Assembly: GCF_904849725.1 (NCBI RefSeq)
Contig: NC_058521.1
Coordinates: forward strand, 99,124,244 to 99,188,243
Source: Hordeum vulgare subsp. vulgare
Lineage: Eukaryota; Streptophyta; Magnoliopsida; Poales; Poaceae
Length of the DNA stretch: 64,000 nucleotides
Reading direction: 5' to 3'
Shown here: in pieces, positions 54,756 to 64,000 of the stretch
Layout: each line of letters starts with the position of its first letter
Position numbering within the stretch: position 1 is the first letter of the stretch
Notes under the pieces: generated by a model
Told to the model about the DNA's origin: nothing
Database searches by the model: none
The model's input: the letters and a program-made list of their open reading frames with translations, nothing else
Program-made: the position numbers and the translations under genes

Positions 54756-56311
54756 TGATACGTCTCCAACGTATCTATAATATTTGATGGTTTCATGCTA
54801 TTATCTTGTCAAACTTTGGATGTTTTGCATGCTTTTATATATTTTTTGGGACTAACTTATTGACTCAGTGCCAAGTGCCAATTCCTGTTTTTTCCATGTT
54901 TTTGACACCTTTCAGAGGAGATTTTGAAACGGAGTCCAAACGGAAGAAGATCCCGGAAAAGATTTTTTTCGTAACGAAAGAAGATCGGGAAGCTTGGGAG
55001 CCAAGGCAGGGGAGCCTTAGGGGCCCCACAAGCCCCCACCCCATGGCCAGGGGGTAGGCCACAGCCCACAGGCTTGTGGGACCCCTGGGTTCCCTCTTCC
55101 CTAGGGGTTGCGCCTATATATTCCCTAAAAATCCCAAAAAAATCAGGAGATCATCGAAATCACTTTTCCGCCGCCGCAAGCATGTGTCTCCGCAAGATCC
55201 CATCTGGGCACGTTCTGGTGCCCTGCCGGAGGGGGATTCGGACACGGAGGGCTTCTTCATCAACACCATGACCTCTCCGATGATGCATGAGTAGTTCACC
55301 ATAGACCTACGGGTCCATAGTTAGTATCTAGATGGCTTCTTCTCTCTCTTGGATCTTCAATACAAAGTTCTCCATGATGTTCATGGAGATCTATCCGATG
55401 TAATCTTCTTTTGCGGTGTGTTTGTCGAGATCCGATGAATTGTGGATTTATGATCAGATTATCTATGAATCTTATTTGAGTTTCTTATGATCTCTTTTAT
55501 GCATGATTTCATATCCTTGTAATTCTCTTCGAGTTGTGGGTTTTGTTTGGCCAACTAGATCTATGATTCTTGCAATGGGAGAAGTGCTTGGTTTTAGGTT
55601 CATACCGTGCGGTGACCTCACCCAGTGACAGAAGGGGTAGCGAGGCACGGATCGTGTTGTTGCCATCAAGGGTAAAGAGATGGGGTTTTCATCATTGGTT
55701 TGAGATTATCCCTCTACATCATGTCATCTTGCTTAAGGCGTTACTCTGTTCGTCATGAACTCAATACACTAGATGCATGCTGGATGGCGGTCAATGTGTG
55801 GAGTAATAGTAGTAGATGCAGAAAGTATCGGTCTACTTGTCTCGTACGTGATGCCTATATGTATGATCATTGCCTTAGATATCGTCATGACTTTGCGCGG
55901 TTCTATCAATTGCTCGGCAGTAATTTGTTTACCCACCATGATATTTGCTACTTTGAGAGAAGCCTCTAGTGAACACTATGGCCCCCGGGTCTACTCCACA
56001 CCATATTTTCAGCCTTACACTTTTTACTTTGTTGCACTTTCCGCCTTCAGATCTCACTTTGCAAACAATCTTGAAGGGATTGACAACCCCTTTGAAGCGT
56101 TGGGTGCAAGCTCGTTTGTGTTTGCGCAGGTACTCTGTACTTGACGAGACACTCCTTCTGGATCGATACCTTGGTTCTCAAACTAAGGGAAATACTTACT
56201 GCTCCTCTGCTGCATCACCCTTTCCTCTTCAAGGGAAAAACCGACGCAAACAAGAGAAGTAGCAAGAAGAATTCCTCGCGTTGGCGGGGAAGGACTTTTG
56301 TTGCCGTAGCA
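54756..56311 (+). repeat. Element F 5' LTR
   Basis: Starts TGATACGTCTCCAACGTATC and ends TGTTGCCGTAGCA. A TATA box is at 55114-55122; further features are as in the 3' LTR. The 123- and 127-codon frames at 55773-56524 are shared with the 3' LTR and are not genes. Confidence 0.9.
55114..55122 (+). promoter_or_regulatory. TATA box of the element F 5' LTR
   Basis: CTATATATT, about 360 bp into the LTR, is conserved in the 3' LTR at about 61679-61686 within a diverged neighbourhood, which supports its role as core promoter. Confidence 0.55.
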
Positions 56312-56321
56312 GAAGAATTTC

Positions 56322-56339
56322 TGGCGCCGCTGCCGGGGA
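56322..56339 (+). other. Primer-binding site of element F (Asp tRNA type)
   Basis: TGGCGCCGCTGCCGGGGA lies ten bases after the LTR end. It is one base from the TGGCGCCGTTGCCGGGGA site commonly assigned to Asp tRNA in Athila-like elements. Confidence 0.75.
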
Positions 56340-56531
56340 GGAATATCAAGTCAAGAACTCATCCAATTAGGTGTCACAAACTCATCTCTTCCAATTACTT
56401 TGTTTGCCAATTGCCTCTCGTTTTCCTCTCCCCCACTTCACCAATTTGCCTTTTTCATTCGCCTTTTCGTTCACCCTTTTTCTCGCCTGCTCTTTGTTTG
56501 GTAATGTGCCTGCTTGCTTGCTAAAGTCACC

Positions 56532-58602
56532 ATGAACGAAAACACCAAACTTTGTGACTTCTCGAATACTAATAATATTGATTTTATTAGTACTCCGATT
56601 GCTCCCGCCACTAGTGCGGAGTCATACGAAATCAATGCCGCTTTGCTGAATCTTGTTATGAAAGAGCAATTATCTGGCCTTCCTTGTGAAGATGCCGCAT
56701 CCCATCTCAATACCTTCATTGAGCTTTGATATATGCAAAAGAAGAAAGATGTGGATAATGACGTGATTAAATTGAATCTTTTTTCCTTTCTCGTTGCGAT
56801 ATCGCGCAAAAACTTGGTTTTCTTCTTTGCCCAAAAATAGTATCGATTCTTGGGATAAGTGCAAAGATGCTTATATATCAAAGTATTTTCCGCCGGCTAA
56901 GATCATCTTTCTCCGTAATGATATCATGAATTTCAAGCAACTTGATCATGAACATGTTGCACAATCTTGGGAGAGAATGAAATTAATGATTAGAAATTGT
57001 CCCGCTCATGGCTTGAGCCTTTGGATGATTATTCAAATCTTTTACGCTGGCTTGAATTTCTCTTCTAGAAATATCTTGGACTCCGCCTCAGGTGGAACGT
57101 TCATGGAAATCACGTTAGGCGAAGCCACAAAGCTTTTAGACAACATCATGACGAACTACTCTCATTGGCACACTGAAAGGTCACCTACTAGTAAGAAGGT
57201 ACACGCTACAGAGGAAATTAACTCGTTGAGTGCTAAGATGCACGAGTTAATAAATTTGGTTGCTAGTAGAAGTGCTCCTTTGGATCCTAATGATATGCCT
57301 TTGTCTTCTTTGATTGAGAGTAGCAACGCTGGCTTGGACGTTAATTTTGTTGGTAGGTATAACTTTGGCAACAACAATGCTTTTAGAGGAAACTATGTTC
57401 TTAGGCCTTTTCCTAGTAACTCCTCTAATAATTTTGGCAACTCCTACAACAATACTCATGGAAATTACAATAGATTACCCTCTGATCTAGAGAGTAATAT
57501 CAAAGAGTTCATCAACTCTCAAAAGATTTTCAATGCGTCCATAGAGGAAAAGCTACTCAAAATTGACGATTTGGCTAAGAGCGTTGATAGAATGTCTAGT
57601 GATGTTGATGCTTTGAAAGTTAGATCTGCTCCTCCCAAAATCAACATGTATGAAACTTTGAAAGCTATGCGTGTTTCCATGATTGAGAGCCAAGAAAGAA
57701 CCGCCAAAATTCGTGCTAGACATGAATGGGTTAAAAAGGCGTGTTCTCATGATGAGAATCACGAAGATCTTAAAGTGTTTGGTGTGACTCCCATTGAATA
57801 TTTGTTTTCTTGTGTCAAACCTAAAGATTATGGGGCTGGATATGAATCCACTTTGGTTGAAAAGTGCCCCAATGATTCAGAGTCCATCTATCTTGATGCA
57901 AAAAGCATTGAAAGTGGAGTAGAACAGGTTAAAACTTTGAGTAGTAATGAAATTACTACCGTGGATTTCAAGGAATTCAATTATGATAGTTGCTCCTTGA
58001 TTGAATGCATTTCTTTGATGCAATCCATGTTAAACTCTCCACACGCTTATAGCCAAAACAAGGCCTTTACCGATCATATCGTCGAAGCTATGATAAAATC
58101 TCTTGAAGAGAAACTTGAATTGGAAGTCTCCATCCCTAGAAAGCTTCATATTGAGTGGGAACCTACCATCAAAATCAAAATCAAAAACTATGAGTGCAAT
58201 GATTTGTGTGTTTTGGGTGCTAGTGTTTCTACGATTCCAAAGTCTTTATGTGATGTTCTAGGTTTTAATCAGATTGAAGAGTGTTCTCTTAATTTGCATC
58301 TTGCTGATTCCACTGTCAAGAAACCCATGGGAAGGATCAATGATGTTCTTATTATTGCAAATAGGAAATACGTACACGTGGATTTCATTGTGCTTGACAT
58401 TGATTGCAATCCTACTTGCCCTATTATTCTTGGTAGACCTTTCCTAAGGACTATCGGTGCTATCATAGATATGAAGGGAATATGAGATTTCAGTTTCCTT
58501 TAAGGAAGGTCATGAAACACTTTCCTAGAAATAAAATAAGATTGCCTTATGAATCCATGATGAGGGCCACTTATGGTTTGAGCACCAAAGACGACGATAC
58601 CT
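56532..58602 (+). pseudogene. Element F gag-protease
   Basis: Starts MNENTKLCDFSNTNNIDFIS. A TGA at 56727-56729 and a frame change near 56780 lead into the 563-codon frame 56794-58485. That frame holds the Athila-type gag core (RYRAKTWFSSLPKNSIDSWD, FLRNDIMNFKQLDHEHVAQS, GLSLWMIIQIFYAGLN), an Asn/Ser-rich middle (57340-57480), a coiled-coil-like segment (EKLLKIDDLAKSVDRMSSDV) and a retropepsin-like end: CVLGASVSTIPKSLCDVLGF, then CPIILGRPFLRTIGAIIDM. The usual Asp before LGAS reads Val, so the active site is lost. After MKGI a small deletion shifts the frame, and the family C-terminus continues in another frame (RFQFPLRKVMKHF) to TGA near 58602. No CCHC knuckle, RT or integrase follows. Confidence 0.8.
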
Positions 58603-61320
58603 GATTCTATCGCTTTTATGACTAGCTAAGGGCGTTAAACAATAGCGCTTGTTGGAGGCAACCCAATGAATTGATCTTTTTCTTTCTGTTTTGTTGCGTC
58701 CACACCATCACAATTCTGTTGTGATTGTGTTTTTTGTGTTTCTTTTTGTGTTTGAGCCAAGCAAAACCTTTATGACTAGTCTTGGTAATGGTTGTTTGAT
58801 CTTGCTGGAAAAAGAAAGAATTTTTTTCTCACGAGATGATTTTTCATTTTTATTCAGAAAGAGCTTTTGAGTTGATTCTTTTTTCTTCTGGTTGATATGC
58901 TTTTCCCCAGTCTGTCATGACTTTTCAGATTTTTTGAGGTACCAGAAGTATACGAAGTATACAGATTGCTACAGACTGGTCAATTTTTGACAGATTTTGT
59001 TTTTGTTGAGTTGGTTGCTTGTTTTGATGAAACTATGGTTAGTATCGGGGGGTACTAGCCATGGAAAAGTGAGAATACAGTAGCCGAACACCAATATAGA
59101 TGGAATTCAAGTTTGCTACAGTACCAAAAGAAGTGGTAGTTTGTTTTCTTGTACTAATGTTATCACGAATTTCTGTTTAAGTTTTGTGTTGTGAAGTTTT
59201 TAAGTTTTGGGTGATGTTCTCATGGACGATGAGATAAGGAGTGGAAAGAGCTCAAGCTTGGGGATGCCCAAGGCATCCCAAGCCAAATTCAAGGACACCA
59301 AAAAGCCTAAGCTTGGGGATGCCCCGGGAAGACATCCCCTCTTTCGTCTTCAATCCATCGGTAACATTACTTGGAGCTATATTTTTATTCACCACATGAT
59401 ATGTGTTTTGCTTGGAGCGTCTTGTATCGTAGGAGTCTTTTCTTTTTGTTGAATCACAATCATCCTTGTTGCACACCTTTTTGAGAAAGAGAGACATGCA
59501 CTCATCGTTATTTTGCTAGAATGCTCATAGTGCTTCACTTATATCTTTTGAGCTAGACACTTTTGGTCTAGTGCTTCACTTGTATCTTTTGAGCTAGATA
59601 CTTTTTCTCTAGTACTTCACTTATATCTTTTAGAGCACGGCGGTGCGTGATTTGGTAGTTGGCTTATGCTATGAAAGTAGTCCCAAATGTGATAGGTACC
59701 CAAAGAGGATGCAAAAACCTCCATCGTCATGTGCATTGAGTAGAAAGAGAAGTTTTGATTCCTCTCAATTAGTTTTGAGACATGGATTTGGTAATATTAA
59801 TAGCTATGTTAGTAGGGTGTTGTGAATCTAGAAATACTTGTGTTGAAGTTAGTGATTCCCGTAGCATGCACGTATGGTGAACCGCTATGTTAGGAAGTCG
59901 GAGCATAATTGATCTATTGATTGTCATCCTTTGTGTTGATGTTAGGATCGCGCGATGGTTAACACCTACCAACCCTTCCCCTAGGAGTATGCGTTTAGCA
60001 CTTTTTTTCGATTACTAATAAAAACTTTCGCAACAAGTATGTGAGTTCTTCATGACTAATGTGAGTCCATGGTATAGATGAACTTTCACCTTCCACCATT
60101 GCTAGCCTCTTTAGTGTCGTGCAATTCTCGCCGGTACACAAACCCACCATATGCCTTCCTCAAAGCAGCCACCATACCTACCTACTATGGCATTTTCATA
60201 GCCATTCCGAGATATATTTCCATGCAACTCCCACCATTCCGTCTCATGACTTGTGTCGTCACTCTCATATTGCCATTGCATGATCGTAAGATATCTAGCG
60301 AGATGTTTTCAACGTCATACGCCATGCTAGATCGTTGCACATCCCGGTATACTGCCGGAGGCATTTCCTTTAGAGTCATCATCATTTTGAGCTGTGAGTA
60401 AATAAAAGTCTGATGATCATAATTATTAGAGCATTATCCCATGTGATGAAAAAAAAGAGCCCAAAGAGCCCAAAAAAAAGAGAAAAAAAGATAGGCCTAA
60501 GAGTCCAAATGAAAAAAAAGAAAAGAGAGAAAAAGAGAGAAGGAACAATGCTACTATCTTTTTCCACACTTGTGCTTCATAATAACACCATGTTCTTCAT
60601 GATTGAGAGCTTCTTGCTTCGTCACCACCATATGCTAGTGGGAATCTTCATTATATAAATTGGCTTGTATATTCCAATGATGGCTTCCTCAAAATTGCCC
60701 TGGGTCTTCGTGAGCAAGCAAGTTGGATGCACACCCACTAGTTTTCCCTTTGAGCGTTCACATACTTATAGCTCCAGTGCATCTCTTGTATGGCAATCCC
60801 TACTCATTCACATTGATATCTATTAATGGACATCTCCATAGCCCTTTGATATGCCGAGTCAATGTGACCATCTCCTCCTTTTTGTCTCACAACCACCACC
60901 ACAATCTATTCCACTTATAGTGCTATATCCATGGCTCGCGCTCATGTATTGCATGATAGTTATAAAAAGTTTGAGAAAGTAGGAGTGCGAAAACAATTAC
61001 TTGGCCAATAGCGGGGTTGTGCATGATTTACATTAGTTGTGTGAGGATGATGGAGCATAGCCAGACTATATGATTTTGTAGGGATAACTTTCCTTGGCCT
61101 TGTTATTTTGAAAGTTCATGATTACCTTGCTAGTTTTCTTGAAGTATTATTGTTTTCATGTCAAAAGCAAACTATTGTTTTGAATCTTACGGATCTGAAC
61201 ATTCATGTCACGTAAAAGAAGTTGCAAAGGACAACTATGCTAGGTAGCATTCCACACCAAAAATTCATTCTTTATGACTTCCCTACTCGAGGACGAGCAG
61301 GAGTTAAGCTTGGGGATGCT
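58603..61320 (+). other. Element F, non-coding 3' region
   Basis: About 2.7 kb without a recognisable protein. It contains PPT-like AAGCTTGGGGATGCC at 59254-59268 and 59309-59323, a 41-bp tandem repeat, an A/G-rich tract at about 60446-60546, and the final PPT AAGCTTGGGGATGCT at 61306-61320 directly against the 3' LTR. The frames here (for example 60078-60401) show no domain. Confidence 0.65.
59530..59640 (+). repeat. 41-bp tandem repeat, about 2.7 copies
   Basis: GTGCTTCACTTATATCTTTT starts at 59530, with close copies at 59571 and 59612, each followed by a GAGCTAGA block in the first two. The homologous word occurs antisense in elements D and E. Confidence 0.85.
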
Positions 61321-62875
61321 TGATACGTCTCCAACGTATCTATAATTTTTGATGGTTTCATGCTATTATCTTGTCAAACTTTGGATGTTTTGCATGCCTT
61401 TTATATATTTTTGGGACTAACTTATTGACTCAGTGCCAAGTGCCAGTTCCTGTTTTTTCCATGTTTTTGACCCCTTTCAAACGAGATTTTGAAACATAGT
61501 CCAAACAGAAGAAAATCCCCGAAAAGATTTTTTCGTAACGGAAGAAGATCGAGAAGCTTGGGAGCCAAGGAAGGGGAGCCTCAGAGGCCCCACAAGCCCC
61601 CACCCTGCGGCGAGGGGGTAGGCCGCGGCCCACAGGCTTGTGGGCCCCGTGGGTGCCCTCTGCCCTAAGGGTTGCGCCTATATATTCCCTAAAAATCCCA
61701 AAAAAATCAGGAGATCATTGAAATCACTTTTCCGCCACCGCAAGCTTCTGTCTCCGCAAGATCCCATTTGGGGCACGTTCTGGTGCCCTGCCGGAGGGGG
61801 GATTCGGACACGGAGGGCTTCTTCATCAACACCATGACCTCTCCGATGATGCGTGCGTAGTTCACCATAGACCTACGAGTCCATAGTTAGTATCTAGATG
61901 GCTTCTTCTCTCTTGGATCTTCAATACAAAGTTCTCCATGGTCTTCATGGAGATCTATCCGATGTAATCTTCTTTTGCGGTGTGTTTGTTGAGATCCGAT
62001 GAATTGTGGATTTATGATCATATTATCTATGAATCTTATTTGAGTTTCTTCTGATCTCTCTTATGCATGATTTCATATCCTTGTAATTCTCTTCGAGTTG
62101 TCGGTTTTATTTGGCCAACTAGATCTATGATTCTTGCAATGGGAGAAGTAGTTGGTTTTGGGTTCATACCTTGCGGTGACCTCACCCAGTGACAGAAGGG
62201 GTAGCGAGGCACGCATCATGTTGTTGCCATCAAGGGTAAAAATATGGGGTTTTCATCATTGGTTTGAGATTATCCCTCTACATCATGTCATCTTGCTTAA
62301 GGCGTTACTCTGTTCGTCATGAACTCAATACACTAGATGCATGCTGGATAGCGGTCGATGTGTTGAGTAATAGTAGTAGATGCAGAAAGTATCGGTCTAC
62401 TTGTCTCGGACGTGATGCCTATATGTATGATCATTGCCTTAGATATCATCATGACTTTGCGCGGTTCTATCAATTGCTCGGCAGTAATTTGTTTACCTAC
62501 CATGATATTTGCTATTTTGAGAGAAGCCTCTAGTGAACACTATGGCCCCCGGGTCTACTCCACACCATATTTTCAGCCTTACACTTTTTACTTCGTTGCA
62601 CTTTCCGCCTTCAGATCTCACTTTGCAAACAATCTTGAAGGGATTGACAACCCCTTTGAAGCGTTGGGTGCAAGCTCGTTTGTGTTTGCGCAGGTACTCT
62701 GGACTTGACGAGACCCTCCTTCTGGATCGATACCTTGGTTCTCAAACTGAGAGAAATACTTACTGCGCCTGCGCTGCATCACCCTTTCCTCTTCAAGGGA
62801 AAAACCGACGCAAACAAGAGAAGTAGCAAGAAGAATTCCTGGCATTGCCGGGGAAGAACTTTTGTTGCCATAGCA
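61321..62875 (+). repeat. Element F 3' LTR
   Basis: Starts TGATACGTCTCCAACGTATC and ends TGTTGCCATAGCA, followed by the GAGGT target duplication. It is preceded by the PPT. Partner of 54756-56311. Confidence 0.9.
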
Positions 62876-62880
62876 GAGGT

Positions 62881-62946
62881 GTAGGATGAAGATTATCTCT
62901 CTCGAACAACCCTGCTATCAGATACAAAAAATCTCTTGTGTCCCCA
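62881..62946 (-). repeat. Element E 5' LTR, middle piece between F and G
   Basis: These 66 bp continue the E LTR interrupted at 54755 (compare 49075-49140 of the E 3' LTR). They stop at CCCCA, where another LTR begins. Confidence 0.75.
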
Positions 62947-64000
62947 TGATACGTCCCAAACGTATTTATAATTTATGCTCGTTCCATGATCTTTTGGGTA
63001 ACATTATTATATGTTTTGCTACACTTTTATATCAATTTACAGATATTTGGACTAACCTACTAACTTAGTGCACCCAGTGCCTATTTATGTCTGCTGATGT
63101 CTATTTTGCAGGGGCTTTTACCCAATTTTCTGAGGCCCGGAAAATTCCATAAAAATATATATAAAGAATCAGTGAAACAGAAGCTTCTGTATCACCAAAG
63201 ATGGGCCAGAGGGGGACCAGGGGCCTCCCAAGCGGCCTACTGGCGCGGCGAGGTCCTAGTCCGCACCAAGAGGTCGCCTTGGAGGGTCCCACCTCCTCCG
63301 ATGCCCTCCTTTGGCCTATATTTAGAGTCCCGAGAGGAAACCCTCGCGAACTTTCTGGAATCATGCATTTCTCCATCGTTGTGCCGCCGTAACGCTTACG
63401 AGATCGGGAGCGTCAGGAGACCTCTTCCCGGCACCCTGCCAGAGGATGGATTGACCTCCGGGACCTTCTCCACCGCCATGGACACTTCCCGGATGTGCTG
63501 CGAGTAGTCCTCCTTGGACCATGAGTCCATGACCAGTAGCTATGTGATGTCTTCTCTCCAATCTTGTGCTTCAATGGTTAGTCCTTGTGAGCTGCCCTAC
63601 ATGATCAAGGCATCTATGTAATTCTCTTGTTATTGCTATGCTCGGTTTCTTGGGATCCAATGGATTATGAGATTATGTTCAGATTTTTATGAGTTATATA
63701 TTTGATTATCCTTTTATATTTTGTTCCTTAGTGATTCATGCATGTTCTCCGTTGCTATTTATTGCTTTGGCTGAGTAGTGGATTGTAACTCCAAGAGGGA
63801 GCATTATGCATGATTGTGGGTTCATGCCCCTCGATGTCTAGCTTGAGTGACAGAAACATGAGACTAGGGGATATGCTTGTTGCCACCAGGGAGAAAACAA
63901 TGGTGCTTGTGACCACGGTACCAAGGACTGTTTACCTTACGCATAGTTCATTAATGCAGTTGTCTGTTGCTTTGAGTTTACACTTTGGGTGGGGCTCGCA
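62947..64000 (+). repeat. Element G LTR, first 1054 bp (runs off the window)
   Basis: Starts TGATACGTCCCAAACGTATT, related to but distinct from the F LTR start. A TATA-like CCTATATTTAGAG lies at about 63315-63327. It reads on past the window edge with no end seen, so it is probably the 5' LTR of a plus-strand gypsy element inserted in the E LTR. The 136-codon frame at 63097-63507 is LTR sequence, not a gene. Confidence 0.65.

Larger units (their letters stand above)
54756..62875 (+). mobile_element. Athila-like element F, complete (8120 bp), TSD GAGGT
   Basis: LTRs at 54756-56311 and 61321-62875 (1556 and 1555 bp), TG...CA ends, GAGGT at both 54751-54755 and 62876-62880. PBS, gag and protease are present; RT, RNase H and integrase are absent from the 5-kb interior, so the element is non-autonomous. 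LTRs differ at dozens of positions (roughly 93-96% identity by eye), so it is older than the Tat/Retand insertion. Confidence 0.9.
48949..62946 (-). mobile_element. Athila-like non-autonomous element E, interrupted by element F
   Basis: Read on the minus strand: 5' LTR pieces (62946-62881 and 54755-54634, split by F; the first 1.4 kb lies beyond the window), decayed PBS, the D-type ORF, a long non-coding region, and a 3' LTR at 50534-48949. Inserted in a copia LTR at 48948/48949. It has no gag, RT or integrase. It is the clearest relative of element D. Confidence 0.7.

Overview
This window looks like intergenic DNA from a large grass genome, most likely a Triticeae species (wheat, Aegilops, rye or barley). 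I recognise family-specific sequence: a BARE/Angela-type LTR, Sirevirus-type copia LTRs with repeated polypurine tracts, Athila-like gypsy LTRs with an Asp-tRNA-type primer-binding site, a Tekay-type chromovirus, a Tat/Retand gypsy element and a CACTA transposon end. I found no host gene, no tRNA or rRNA gene and no CRISPR array. Almost every base can be assigned to a transposable element, and nearly all coding regions are broken. Clade names rest on remembered motifs and were not checked by any search.

Layout. 1-1175: right end of a CACTA DNA transposon inserted into the LTR of an Athila-like gypsy remnant (1176-2075). 2076-5595: an antisense Sirevirus-like copia remnant, itself invaded by a gypsy 5' LTR plus gag start (about 2931-3811). 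5596-5651: the first bases of another LTR. 5652-23469: a Tekay-type chromovirus array with roughly 4.16-kb LTRs. One nearly full internal region (gag, protease, RT, RNase H, integrase, chromodomain) lies among four LTR copies in the order A, B, A', B', with LTR stubs and coding scraps between. 23470-24328: half of an antisense BARE/Angela LTR. 24329-27289: 3' end of a Sirevirus-like element, with a field of PPT-like tracts and an LTR carrying a 342-bp triplication.

27290-46971: antisense Athila-like element 'D', split by a complete Tat/Retand element (31478-44431, target duplication GTAGG). That element has an antisense, phase-consistent six-exon gene and a 70-bp minisatellite between pol and its 3' LTR. 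46972-48948: 5' part of an antisense copia element (LTR end, PBS, gag, protease, integrase) into which D and 'E' inserted. 48949-62946: antisense element E, a relative of D. Its 5' LTR was hit twice, by complete element 'F' (54756-62875, target duplication GAGGT) and by 'G' (62947 to the window end).

The genes do not form a host pathway. They are successive generations of nested retrotransposons. D, E and F carry no visible RT or integrase of their own (F has only gag and protease; D and E have an uncharacterised ORF), so they would have depended on proteins from other elements. Many disabling changes are of the C-to-T or G-to-A type expected from deamination of methylated cytosine in silenced repeats.
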